NCBI RefSeq assembly: GCF_024614185.1 | Contig: NZ_JAHTLF010000025.1 | Location: 434,001 to 498,000 of the forward strand | Source: Nocardioides carbamazepini | Lineage (GTDB): Bacteria > Actinomycetota > Actinomycetes > Propionibacteriales > Nocardioidaceae | Length of the DNA: 64,000 bases | Direction of reading: 5' to 3' | Shown here: piece by piece, positions 1 to 8,050 of the stretch | Numbering within the stretch: position 1 is the first letter of the stretch | Layout: each line of letters starts with the position of its first letter | Program-made: the position numbers and the translations under genes | The notes under the pieces: model-generated | Database searches by the model: none | What the model saw: only the letters and a program-made list of their open reading frames with translations | What the model was told of the DNA's origin: nothing

Positions 1-977
1 TCGAGCTCCAGCGGTTCGCCGCGCAGCGGCTCGGCAAGGACGTGATCGACGTCGAGGACGTCGACTTCGCCCGCGGCACCCGTCAGCTCCTCTCGCACGC
101 CACCTGGCGCCTCGGGCCCGGGGACCGGGTCGGTCTCGTCGGCGTCAACGGCGCGGGCAAGACCTCCGTCCTCGCGCTGCTCTCCGGCGAGGCGGCGCCC
201 AGCGTCGGCAAGGTGCGCCACGGACGGACCGTCGCCCTCCAGCACCTCACCCAGGACGTCGAGGTCGATGACCCCGAGGCCCGCGTGCTCGCCACGGTCG
301 AGGGGATCCGCCGGGTCACCCGGACGACCGACGGGGAGATCACCGCGATGTCCATGCTGGAGCGCTTCGGGTTCACAGGCGACAAGCTCACCGCGCGGAT
401 CGGCGACCTCTCCGGCGGTGAGCGGCGCCGGTTCCAGCTGCTCCGGCTGCTGCTCACCGAGCCCAACGTGCTGCTCCTCGACGAGCCGACCAACGACCTC
501 GACATCGAGACCCTCAACGTTCTCGAGGACTTCCTCGACGGATGGCCCGGCACGCTGGTCGTCGTCTCCCACGACAGGTACTTCCTCGAGCGGGTCACCG
601 ACTCCGTCTGGGCCCTCCTGGGCGACGGCCGGATCTCGATGCTGCCCCGGGGGGTGGACGAGTACCTCGAGCGACGGGCGGCCGCGCTGGCTGGATCGGG
701 TGGCTCGATCGAGCGGAATGACCAGCCCGCGCCCGCGTCCGCAGCCAAGGCCAAGGCCGGGTCGGCGGAGGAGCGGGCCGCGAGGAAGACGGTCGCCCGC
801 CTCGACAAGGTGCTCGAGCGGCTCTCGGCCCGCGAGGCCGAGCTGAGCGCCGAGCTCACCGCTCACGCGACCGACCCCGAGCGGCTGACCGCGATCGGGA
901 CCGAGCTCACCGCGCTGCAGGAGGAGAAGGAGGCCGCCGAGCTGGAGTGGCTCGAGGCCGCCGAGGCGCTCGGGTAG
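1..977 (+). CDS. ABC-F family ATPase, C-terminal part (cut by window start)
   Basis: The reading frame is already open at the window edge, so this is the 3' part of a longer gene. What is visible is the second ATPase domain of an ABC-F protein: Walker A (GVNGAGKT), the LSGGE signature, Walker B plus D-loop (LLLLDEPTNDLD) and the H-loop (SHDRYF). A charged linker and a C-terminal helical hairpin rich in Ala, Glu and Leu (last 80 residues) follow, as in Uup-like members. ABC-F proteins have no membrane domain; they act on ribosomes or nucleic acid. The subtype (Uup, EttA-like or resistance) cannot be settled without the N-terminal half. The family call is firm. Confidence 0.9.
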   Translation, partial: ELQRFAAQRLGKDVIDVEDVDFARGTRQLLSHATWRLGPGDRVGLVGVNGAGKTSVLALLSGEAAPSVGKVRHGRTVALQHLTQDVEVDDPEARVLATVEGIRRVTRTTDGEITAMSMLERFGFTGDKLTARIGDLSGGERRRFQLLRLLLTEPNVLLLDEPTNDLDIETLNVLEDFLDGWPGTLVVVSHDRYFLERVTDSVWALLGDGRISMLPRGVDEYLERRAAALAGSGGSIERNDQPAPASAAKAKAGSAEERAARKTVARLDKVLERLSAREAELSAELTAHATDPERLTAIGTELTALQEEKEAAELEWLEAAEALG

Positions 978-1039
978 GACACGCGACGCCCCCTGCCGTG
1001 GTCGGGTTCGGGCCGGCCGCTTGTGGGAAGGTTCCGAGC

Positions 1040-2461
1040 ATGACCCGACCCAGCATGCTTGACGGCGTCCGTTCGCGCGCGGGCCACCGCGCGGCGCTCG
1101 CGGTGGCGACCGGCCTCGTCGTCGCTCTCGCCCTCGCGCTCAGCCCGCTGTCGCTCGGCCGAGCCGGAGCCGCATCGGCCGGCGGCGCGTGGAAGAGCAC
1201 CAGCGTCGCCCGCAGCACGCTCTTCTCGACCAACTTCTGGAGCTACGACGTCAATGCCAAGGGCGCCGGCGCGGCGGCCTGGGTCGACGGCGACGGGGAC
1301 CGGCGCCGGGTACGGGTGGCGCGCCGGGCACCCAACGGGAAGTGGGGCCGGCCGCACACGCTCACCGGCAACTTCTCCTGGAAGGGGCTGCGCAACTACG
1401 CCGGAACCAACGACGTCGCGATCGACGACCGGGGCAAGGTCACCGTGGTGTGGACCCAGTCGAAGGGCAAGAGCGTCCTGGTCAAGACGGCCTCCAGCAA
1501 GGGGAAGCGTGGCTGGTCCAAGCCGAGGACCCTGTCCCCCAAGGGCGATCGCACCGGCTTCCCCCGGATCGCGGTCTCCGGCAACGGATACGCCGTCGTG
1601 CACTGGGCCGGCCACTTCGACACCGGCGTCACCGACTTCACCCTCTACGCGTCGTACCGCGCCCCGGGCGGCACGTGGGAGGCCGCGCAGCGTCTCGACG
1701 TCGACCCGGCGTGGCACCCCGACGCCCGGGCGAGCGAGCCGGCCATCGACGACCGCGGCGTGGCCACCATCGCCTGGGACGACATCAGGGTGGGTGCCGG
1801 ACCGGCGAGCAGCCGGGTCCGGCTCGCCTCTCGGGGACCGGCGGCGGGCTGGGCCCAGCAGACCATGGCCGAGGGCTCGCTCGACCAGCCGTCGGTCGCG
1901 ACGACGCGGGACGGTCGGCTGGTGGCCGCCTGGCGCGACAGCACGACCATCTTCGCCCGGCACCGTGCCGCGGACGGTCGTTGGGGCCCGACCGAGCAGG
2001 TCGTCACGGGGGGACTTCAGCTCCCTCAGAATGCGACCGACGTCGGCATCGCCGAGACCGGTCGAGCGGTGATCTACGGCGAGGAGGTCGACACGCGCAA
2101 CGGGACCGTGCTGCCGTACGTCGCGATCCAGGAGGCTCCTGGATCGCCGTGGACCCGGGAGAACGCCACGGCGGCGTTCCCCGCGTACGGCTACAGCCTC
2201 TTCCTGCCCCAGCTCGAGGTGGGTGCGGGCGGTGACGTCACCCTCACCTGGGAGCAGCAGTACCGATCCGAGAAGCGCTGGCCGCTGGCCCTGGTCCGGC
2301 ATCGCGCGGCCTCCGGTGCCTGGGGCGAGGTGCGTCGTCTCGCCGGCCGAGCCTCGAACCCCATGGTCGGCTCCGACGCCCGGGGCCGCACCTCGTTCGT
2401 GTACGGCGCGGGCGACCGCGTCGCCTGCTGCGTCTCGATCCGCGCCGCGAAGATCCGCTGA
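1040..2461 (+). CDS. Secreted protein with about eight propeller-like repeats
   Basis: The product has 473 residues. The ATG start follows a GGGAAGG ribosome site and opens a clear signal peptide (basic N-terminus, hydrophobic stretch around residues 18-34, then AGA). The mature part contains about eight copies of a 45-50 residue unit with the pattern D-x-x-G, a beta strand ending in W or Y, then R-x-x-x-G-x-W and a strand ending in L. That is the look of a BNR or sialidase-like beta-propeller. No catalytic residues are recognised. A CC pair lies near the C-terminus. It stands alone between an ABC-F gene and the convergent marR. Export is likely; binding or structural function is inference. 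Confidence 0.72.
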   Translation: MTRPSMLDGVRSRAGHRAALAVATGLVVALALALSPLSLGRAGAASAGGAWKSTSVARSTLFSTNFWSYDVNAKGAGAAAWVDGDGDRRRVRVARRAPNGKWGRPHTLTGNFSWKGLRNYAGTNDVAIDDRGKVTVVWTQSKGKSVLVKTASSKGKRGWSKPRTLSPKGDRTGFPRIAVSGNGYAVVHWAGHFDTGVTDFTLYASYRAPGGTWEAAQRLDVDPAWHPDARASEPAIDDRGVATIAWDDIRVGAGPASSRVRLASRGPAAGWAQQTMAEGSLDQPSVATTRDGRLVAAWRDSTTIFARHRAADGRWGPTEQVVTGGLQLPQNATDVGIAETGRAVIYGEEVDTRNGTVLPYVAIQEAPGSPWTRENATAAFPAYGYSLFLPQLEVGAGGDVTLTWEQQYRSEKRWPLALVRHRAASGAWGEVRRLAGRASNPMVGSDARGRTSFVYGAGDRVACCVSIRAAKIR

Positions 2462-2495
2462 CCGCGCGGTCGGCGCGGGTCGAAGCGGGTCGAGG

Positions 2496-2984
2496 TCAGC
2501 CGGCGAAGGGCACGAGCAGCCGGCGCAGCAGACCCGCGAGATCGGCCTGGTCCGACTCCGACAGCCCGGTCAGCAGCTCGCGCTCGGCGTCCAGCAGCGC
2601 GGCGAAGGCGCCGTCGACGGCGTCCTTGCCCTCCGGGGTGAGCCGCACGAGCACGCCGCGGCGGTCGGACGGGTCGGGGTGGCGTTCGACGAGGCCGCGG
2701 GTGGCCAGTCGGTCGACCCGGTTGGTCATGGTCCCGCTCGTCACCAGGGTCTCGCGCAGCAACCGGCCCGGGGACAGCTCGTAGGGCTCGCCCGCCCGCC
2801 GCAGGGCCGCCAGCACGTCGAACTCCCAGGACTCGATGTCGTGGGTGGTGAACGCGTCGCGCCGGGCCCGGTCGACGTGGTGTGCCAGGCGGGAGATCCG
2901 GCTGAAGACGGACACCGGGCCGAGGTCGAGGTCGTTGCGCTCGCGCGCCCACGCCTCGATCAGCTCGTCCACCTCGTCCCGCAC
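2496..2984 (-). CDS. MarR family transcriptional regulator
   Basis: This 162-residue protein has the MarR layout: an N-terminal helix, a winged helix-turn-helix at about residues 50-115 with the typical wing (DPSDRRGVLVRLTPEG), and a C-terminal dimerisation helix. The GTG start lies 6 nt downstream of a TAAGAT -10 element (minus strand, 2991-2996), so the mRNA is probably leaderless. The gene is divergent from tam and the intergenic region carries a perfect palindrome, so it very likely represses itself and tam. The ligand is unknown. The wHTH call is firm; the target is inferred from layout. Confidence 0.9.
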   Translation of the reverse strand: MRDEVDELIEAWARERNDLDLGPVSVFSRISRLAHHVDRARRDAFTTHDIESWEFDVLAALRRAGEPYELSPGRLLRETLVTSGTMTNRVDRLATRGLVERHPDPSDRRGVLVRLTPEGKDAVDGAFAALLDAERELLTGLSESDQADLAGLLRRLLVPFAG

Positions 2985-3011
2985 GGCGCCATCTTATCCC
3001 ACCGATCGAGA

Positions 3012-3027
3012 ATCTTGATGTCAAGAT
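3012..3027. promoter_or_regulatory. Palindromic MarR operator
   Basis: ATCTTGA-TG-TCAAGAT is a perfect inverted repeat with 7-bp arms, of the TTGACATCAAG kind seen at many MarR-family operators. It overlaps the -35 of the tam promoter (TTGATG, 3015-3020), and on the other strand it contains TTGACA upstream of marR. Occupancy would block both promoters. Confidence 0.75.
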
Positions 3028-3043
3028 AAATTGCGCGTAGGGT
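3015..3043 (+). promoter_or_regulatory. Promoter of the tam transcript
   Basis: TTGATG (3015-3020), a 17-nt spacer and TAGGGT (3038-3043) form a good sigma-70 type promoter. The expected start of transcription falls on or next to the GTG at 3050, which begins a short reading frame ahead of tam. Confidence 0.6.
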
Positions 3044-3049
3044 CGACCC

Positions 3050-3100
3050 GTGAACGAGCGCACCGTCGACCTCGGCCGGGAAGGAGCGCACCGCCGATGA
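3050..3100 (+). CDS. Possible leaderless 16-residue leader peptide of tam
   Basis: A GTG exactly 6 nt after the TAGGGT -10 element opens a 16-codon frame (VNERTVDLGREGAHRR). Its TGA overlaps the tam ATG as ATGA. The tam ribosome site AAGGAG (3081-3086) lies inside this frame. The layout suggests that a ribosome starting at the mRNA 5' end translates the leader and re-initiates on tam. The frame may be accidental; no homology is claimed. Confidence 0.35.
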   Translation: MNERTVDLGREGAHRR

Positions 3101-3882
3101 GCCTCGCCTGGGACCCCGACCGCTATCTGGCCTATGCGGACGAGCGGGGGCGTCCGTTCCTCGACCTCATCGGCCGGGTCGCTGCCGCGGACCCGCGCGT
3201 GGTCGTCGACCTCGGTTGTGGACCTGGCAATCTCACCTCCCGACTCGCCGATCGCTGGCCGGCCGCCGCGATCACCGGGGTCGACTCCAGCGAGGCGATG
3301 ATCCGGGTCGCCTCCGACAGCTCGGCCGCCGATCGGGTGGTCTTCCACAGGGCGGACCTCCGCGACTGGCTGGCCGCCGCGCCGGCCGGCGGGGTCGATG
3401 TCCTCGTCTCCAACGCGACCCTGCAGTGGCTGCCCGACCACCTCGACCTCCTGCCCGCGCTGGTGCGCGCCGTCACCCCGGGTGGCTGGCTGGCGGTCCA
3501 GGTCCCCGGCAACCACGAGGAGCCGAGCCACACGATCCGCGCGGAGCTCGCCGCGACGCCGCCGTACGCCGCCCACACCAATGGTGTCGCGCGACCCGGA
3601 GCCCACGACCCGGTCGTCTACCTCCGCGCGCTCCAGGCACTCGGCTGCGTGGTCGACGCCTGGGAGACGACCTACCTGCACGTGCTGCACGGTCCCGACC
3701 CGGTCTTCACCTGGATCTCCGGCACCGGCGCCCGGCCGACCCTGCAGGCCCTGCCCGACGAGCTCCGCCCGCGGTTCGAGGAGGAGCTGAAGGCCCGACT
3801 GCGGGTCGCGTACCCGGAGGACGGGCACGGCGTCGTGCTGCCGTTCCGCCGGATCTTCGTGGTGGCCCGGGTCGGTGCCTGA
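3097..3882 (+). CDS. tam: Trans-aconitate 2-methyltransferase
   Basis: This 261-residue class I SAM-dependent methyltransferase resembles Tam, which methylates trans-aconitate, a by-product that inhibits aconitase, in the cytosol. The N-terminus (WDPDRYLAYADERGRPFLDL) is typical of Tam, and the SAM-binding loop VVDLGCGPGNLT is at about residues 33-44. Length matches E. coli Tam (252 aa). The ATG was chosen for its AAGGAG ribosome site 10 nt upstream. It is divergent from a MarR gene and shares its operator, so it is probably repressed by it. The substrate is inferred from family. Confidence 0.85.
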   Translation: MSLAWDPDRYLAYADERGRPFLDLIGRVAAADPRVVVDLGCGPGNLTSRLADRWPAAAITGVDSSEAMIRVASDSSAADRVVFHRADLRDWLAAAPAGGVDVLVSNATLQWLPDHLDLLPALVRAVTPGGWLAVQVPGNHEEPSHTIRAELAATPPYAAHTNGVARPGAHDPVVYLRALQALGCVVDAWETTYLHVLHGPDPVFTWISGTGARPTLQALPDELRPRFEEELKARLRVAYPEDGHGVVLPFRRIFVVARVGA

Positions 3883-3907
3883 CCGCTCGACCGCTCGACA
3901 AGCGCCA

Positions 3908-3938
3908 CCGGGGTTCCCCTCCCTCCAGGGAACCCCGG
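3908..3938. terminator. Hairpin between convergent genes
   Basis: CCGGGGTTCCC and GGGAACCCCGG form a perfect 11-bp stem around a 9-nt loop. It lies 26 nt after the tam stop and serves the convergent gene from the other side. No strong T-run follows. The rest of the 215-nt gap shows nothing else. Confidence 0.7.
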
Positions 3939-4097
3939 CGGCCGTTGCCCCACCCGCCAGCGCGGTGGTGCGCCGAGGCGACGTCGACTCCTGAGCTCAG
4001 GACGTCGGTCCGGAGCACCCCCCAGATGCTTCGAACCTCGGCCGTTCCGCCCCGCCCCCCAGCCGGATCGGATCGGCGCCGTCGCCGCCTCGGCAGC

Positions 4098-4946
4098 TCA
4101 TGGGACGGCCCTGCCGTCCAGCTGTCGCGACCGTCGGGTCGCGGGATGGGAGACCAGGGGGACCGCCAGCCGGCCGGTCGCGAGCTCCTGCTCGCGGCAC
4201 AGCTCGACGATCGCCGCGATCACCCTCGCGATGTGGGTCCGCCCGACCTGGTGCGCGAGGTCGGTGAGCCGCTGGACGTAGGGCGACCACGGGTCCGCGA
4301 TCACCATCGCCACGTGGTGGCGCCACTCGTTGATGGTGCCGTGGGCGGCGATGTCGGCGAACTCCTCGACCGAGTCGAGTCGCGGCACGGTCCACCGGCG
4401 GTTGACGCCCTGCAGCAGCAGTGCGTGCGCGGCGCGCAGGCATGCGTCGTCGATCGTCGTGCTGCGGCATGCCGTCCGCGGGTGCGCCGCCAGACGGCGC
4501 CCGATCCCGGGTGCCAGGATCCGGCGCAGCGCGGCGCTGGTCACCGGCAGCCGCGAGTCGGTCTCCAACGCCGTGCCGTAGCGGTGCTGGAGCCGGGCGA
4601 GGCGCTGGTGCCCCAGCTCGTCCACCAGGCCGGACAGGGCCGCGTGGTCCTCCACGTCGCCGAACAGTGCGAGCCCGACCAGGTTCGCCGACGCGGCGTA
4701 CGCCGGCAGCGTGTGCGTCAGCTCGGGGTGCTCCTCGACGAGCGCGACCAGCCGGGCCCAGACGTCATGATCCTCCGGGCGCACCCGGTGCGCCCGTGTG
4801 AGCGCGCCGTCGAGCACGTCGAGGAGCAGCTCCTCGTGAGGTACGCCGACCATGCGGCGCGCCCGCACCCGCTCCCGCAGCGTGGCCGACCGACGTGCCA
4901 GCGACCGCGGGCGCAGCGCGGTGACGGCCGGGCTCGTCGTACTCAT
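4098..4946 (-). CDS. Hypothetical protein, mostly helical
   Basis: I do not recognise this 282-residue protein. It is soluble-looking, rich in Ala, Leu, Arg and Val, with no signal peptide, membrane segment or metal motif. The N-terminal 30 residues are basic; the rest looks like repeated short helices, with conserved-looking WSPYVQRLTDLAHQVGRTHIA toward the C-terminus split by a short loop. The ATG at 4946 was chosen because GGAGA lies a few bases upstream and the frame has normal codon use from there. It is divergent from the sigma-factor gene, with about 180 nt between the starts, so shared control is possible but not shown. Confidence 0.7.
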   Translation of the reverse strand: MSTTSPAVTALRPRSLARRSATLRERVRARRMVGVPHEELLLDVLDGALTRAHRVRPEDHDVWARLVALVEEHPELTHTLPAYAASANLVGLALFGDVEDHAALSGLVDELGHQRLARLQHRYGTALETDSRLPVTSAALRRILAPGIGRRLAAHPRTACRSTTIDDACLRAAHALLLQGVNRRWTVPRLDSVEEFADIAAHGTINEWRHHVAMVIADPWSPYVQRLTDLAHQVGRTHIARVIAAIVELCREQELATGRLAVPLVSHPATRRSRQLDGRAVP

Positions 4947-5124
4947 CTGTCTCCGTTCGGGTGACGACCGCCCCGGCGGGGCAGTCATCGAACCGGACGG
5001 AGCGCGCGTCGGAACATCACGCGGATTTCGCGCCGAGTTCGAAAGTTTTCCGAATCGATGCATCATCGAGGGTGCTCGGTCGTTGAACCGAAGCACACGT
5101 GGCCACCAGGAACCGGAGGACCGG

Positions 5125-6618
5125 ATGGACGACGACGCGTCCCGCACGCCGGAGGAGGAGCTCCTCGGCCGGGTGCGCGCCGGCGAGACCGGCGCGTTCG
5201 AGGAGCTGTATCGCGACCACGTCGACGGCGCCCGCCACCTGGCCCGCATCCTCGTCGGAACCGACGCCGCCGAGGAGCTCGTGGCCGAGTCGTTCTCCCG
5301 CGTGCTCGGGCAGCTCAGCTCCGGCGGCGGCCCCACCTCGAGCTTCCGCTCCTACCTCCACGTCACGATCCGCAACGGCTACCGCGACGGCCTGCGCTCG
5401 CGGCGCGAGTCGGTCGCGTCGGACCAGCCGTGGCTCTTCGAGCAGGCCGAGACCGCCGAGGTCACGCCGGAGGAGGCCGTCGAGGCGCTGGACGAGACGG
5501 TGGCCGTCGACGCTCTCGCCAGTCTCCCGGAGAGCTGGCGCCGGGTGCTGTGGCACGTCGAGGTCGAGGGCCGCAAGCCTGCCGAGGTCGCGACCCTGAT
5601 GGACCTCAAGCCGCGCGCCGTCTCCTCGCTCGCGCACCGCGCTCGTGAGGGCCTCAAGCGGGCCTACCTCGACCTGCACGCCGGCCCCGAGCCGGTGCGC
5701 GAGCAGTGCCGGTGGGTGCACAACCGGATGAGTCAGCACGCCCGGGGCGACCTCGGGACCCGGGCCGAGCAGCGGTTCGACGCCCACCTCGACGGCTGCG
5801 CGGACTGCCAGCGGGCGTTCCTCGTCGTCGACCGGGTCAACCAGAAGCTCGCGGTCTACCTGCTGCCGATCGTGCTGCTGGCCCTTCCGGTGGGAGGCAA
5901 GGGCGTGGCCTGGCTCGCCGGGGGAACGGCCGCAGGCGCGGCCGGAGCCGCCGGAAGTACGTCGGGAGGTGGTGCCGGTGGTGCCTCGGGCGCGGCGGGT
6001 GCGGCGGCCGGCGGGGCGAGCGGTCCCGTCGTGGCGGTTGCAGCCGCCGTCGTCGTGGCCGCGGTGGCCGCCGGCGCGTTCGCCGCGATCAAGCACGACG
6101 GCACAGCGGAGCGGGCGCCGGCGGCGTCGCGGCCCGCGGCCGGCTCCGCGCCGGCCGGTGCCGCGGCCTCCGATCCCGGACCGGCCGCACCAGCCGGGGC
6201 GGACCCGGTCCCGGCCGGACCCGCGCCGGCGGAGGCCACACCGGTCGAGCCGGCCACGCCCACGCAGAGCGCGGCGGCGCCCTCCGCGCCGCCTCCGGCG
6301 AAGGACCCGGGGAAGAGTCCGAACGACCCGGGGAAGGGTCCGGGGAAGGACCCGGCGGACGACTCGCCGAAGGGACCTGCCGGCGTGCCGGCCGGCCCGG
6401 CGCAGGCCGAGGACCCGGCCCCGCCGGTCACCCCACCGCCCGACGACGGGCCGCCGCCGAAGAAGCCGGGCCCGGCCGACTGCGGCGAGCGCCGGATCTG
6501 TGCCGGCCCGGTGACGATCACGCTGCCGGGCAACGGGCAGCACGGAGCGTCGGTCGAGATCGACCTGCTCGGGCTGCCGATCACCATCTCGATCGGCCCG
6601 AAGGGCGGCCGGGGCTAG
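5125..6618 (+). CDS. ECF sigma factor fused to an anti-sigma-like zinc finger and membrane tail
   Basis: This 497-residue protein starts at an ATG after GGAGGA. Residues 10-92 are sigma region 2 and 126-180 are sigma region 4 (SLPESWRRVLWHVEVEGRKP), a complete ECF sigma factor. Without a stop the chain continues into a ZAS-type zinc finger, H220-x3-C224-x2-C227, then a membrane segment (about 243-263), a Gly/Ala-rich part with a second hydrophobic stretch (about 305-330), and about 130 residues rich in Pro, Ala, Gly and Lys that would lie outside the cell. A short compact end with two Cys follows. It looks like a membrane-tethered sigma factor carrying its own anti-sigma module. Such fusions are known in a few ECF groups. 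The signal and the release step are unknown. Confidence 0.88.
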   Translation: MDDDASRTPEEELLGRVRAGETGAFEELYRDHVDGARHLARILVGTDAAEELVAESFSRVLGQLSSGGGPTSSFRSYLHVTIRNGYRDGLRSRRESVASDQPWLFEQAETAEVTPEEAVEALDETVAVDALASLPESWRRVLWHVEVEGRKPAEVATLMDLKPRAVSSLAHRAREGLKRAYLDLHAGPEPVREQCRWVHNRMSQHARGDLGTRAEQRFDAHLDGCADCQRAFLVVDRVNQKLAVYLLPIVLLALPVGGKGVAWLAGGTAAGAAGAAGSTSGGGAGGASGAAGAAAGGASGPVVAVAAAVVVAAVAAGAFAAIKHDGTAERAPAASRPAAGSAPAGAAASDPGPAAPAGADPVPAGPAPAEATPVEPATPTQSAAAPSAPPPAKDPGKSPNDPGKGPGKDPADDSPKGPAGVPAGPAQAEDPAPPVTPPPDDGPPPKKPGPADCGERRICAGPVTITLPGNGQHGASVEIDLLGLPITISIGPKGGRG

Positions 6619-6658
6619 GGCGGCGAGGGCCTAGGACGGTCCGGGCTCGCGCCGAAGG

Positions 6659-6675
6659 TTACTGGCTAGTAATCT
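6659..6675 (+). promoter_or_regulatory. Near-palindromic operator over a leaderless promoter
   Basis: TTACTGGCTAGTAA (6659-6672) is a palindrome with one mismatched pair, of the TetR-operator kind. Its end overlaps TAATCT (6670-6675), a -10 element exactly 6 nt before the ATG at 6682. The GAGGT in that gap could instead be a weak ribosome site. No TetR gene is adjacent, so any regulator is encoded elsewhere. Confidence 0.5.
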
Positions 6676-6681
6676 GAGGTC

Positions 6682-7158
6682 ATGACCCAGGTCCACAGCC
6701 TCTGGAAGACCACGACCAGCCTCCCCGTGGTCGGCGGAACCCTCGGCAAGCGCGTCTTCTCGATCGCGTTCAGCCAGAAGGCGCCGTACTTCGCGTCGAT
6801 CCACCCCCGGGTGAGCGAGCTGCGCCCCAACTACGCCGAGGTCGTCATCCCGAAGCGCCGCAGCGTGCAGAACCACCTCGGCACCGTCCACGCGATCGCG
6901 CTGTGCAACGGCCTCGAGATGGCGATGGGCGGCCTCGCCGAGGTCACCATCCCGAGCGGCAAGCGGTGGATCCCCAAGGGCATGACCGTGTCCTACACCG
7001 CCAAGGCCACCGGTGACGTCACCTGCATCGCCGAGACCGACCAGGAGCAGTGGGACACCGCCGAGGGCGACCTGCCCGTGCGGGTGCGCGGTGAGCTGGC
7101 CGACGGCACCGTCGTCATCGACGGCACCATCAACCTCTGGGTGACCAGCAAGAAGTAG
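6682..7158 (+). CDS. DUF4442 hotdog-fold protein
   Basis: The product has 158 residues and matches the DUF4442 family, a hotdog-fold group related to acyl-CoA thioesterases. The typical core is visible: RPNYAEVVIPKRRSVQNHLGTVHAIALCNGLEMAMGG at residues 48-85 includes the conserved N-H-x-G-T-x-H motif on the central helix. Acyl-thioester binding or hydrolysis is expected from the fold but not proven. The stop abuts the convergent transporter gene, leaving no room for a terminator. A palindromic operator covers its promoter. Confidence 0.8.
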   Translation: MTQVHSLWKTTTSLPVVGGTLGKRVFSIAFSQKAPYFASIHPRVSELRPNYAEVVIPKRRSVQNHLGTVHAIALCNGLEMAMGGLAEVTIPSGKRWIPKGMTVSYTAKATGDVTCIAETDQEQWDTAEGDLPVRVRGELADGTVVIDGTINLWVTSKK

Positions 7159-7159
7159 C

Positions 7160-8050
7160 TCAGGGAGCGCCGATGCCGGGACCGGGCGCGCCACCGGTGC
7201 CCTGCGTCGTCAGGCCGGTCAGCGCGGTCATCCCGACGTCGAGCCGCTTGTGCTCGCCCACGAACCTCTTCTGCACCCAGGTGGCGATGGCGGTCAGGAC
7301 CAGGTTGACCGAGATGTAGAGGAACGACAACACGATCGCGGTCTGCAGGTGGGTGCCCGGGAACTCGGTCCACATCAGCTTGGCGACGTAGGTGAGGCCG
7401 GGAGCAACGATGTACATGCCGAGGCTGGTGTCCTTCAGTGCGACCACACACTGACTGATGATCGCGGGCAGCATGATCTTCACGGCCTGCGGCAGGAGCA
7501 CGAGGTTCATCACCTGGGTCTTGCGCATCCCGATGGCGTAGGCGGCCTCGCCCTGCCCCTTCGGCACGGCGAGCACGCCGGCACGGAAGACCTCGGCGAG
7601 GACCGAACCGTTGTAGAGCGTCAGCGCGAGGACGACGGACCAGTAAGGGCCGAAGCCGTCGCCAGCGCCCCAGGTGAAGAAGATGAAGACCATCAGCAGC
7701 AGCACCGGCACCGCGCGGAAGAACTCGACGACCAAGGAGCAGAGCCAACGCACCGGCGCGTGGTCGGAGAGCTTGCCGACGCCGAAGACCACGCCGAAGA
7801 GCACCGCGAAGATGATCGACGTGAAGGCCATCTGCAGTGTCTTCAACAGGCCGTCGACCAGCAGCACTTCGACGTACTCGGGTGTGACGAACTGCTCCCA
7901 CTTCTCGTAGGCCAGCTCGCCCTCCGACTGAAGGAAGAGCAGCACCCCGACGAGCGCCGCGACCACGCCGACCGCCGTGAGGATGGTGTAGAGCCGGTGG
8001 CGCGCGATCGTCTTGGGACCGGGCGCGTCGAAGAGGACCGAGCCGGACAT
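7160..8050 (-). CDS. gluD: Amino-acid ABC transporter permease (GluD-like)
   Basis: This 296-residue inner-membrane permease belongs to the His/Glu/Gln/Arg family. It has an N-terminal membrane segment (about 22-42), several later segments, and the EAA loop EAAYAIGMRKTQVMNLVLLP that contacts the ATPase. It pairs with the upstream permease; the start ATG overlaps that gene's TGA by one base (TGATG), implying translational coupling. The gene order ATPase, binding protein, permease, permease matches the corynebacterial gluABCD glutamate importer. The symbol rests on that order, and the actual substrate could be glutamine or another polar amino acid. Confidence 0.85.
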   Translation of the reverse strand: MSGSVLFDAPGPKTIARHRLYTILTAVGVVAALVGVLLFLQSEGELAYEKWEQFVTPEYVEVLLVDGLLKTLQMAFTSIIFAVLFGVVFGVGKLSDHAPVRWLCSLVVEFFRAVPVLLLMVFIFFTWGAGDGFGPYWSVVLALTLYNGSVLAEVFRAGVLAVPKGQGEAAYAIGMRKTQVMNLVLLPQAVKIMLPAIISQCVVALKDTSLGMYIVAPGLTYVAKLMWTEFPGTHLQTAIVLSFLYISVNLVLTAIATWVQKRFVGEHKRLDVGMTALTGLTTQGTGGAPGPGIGAP

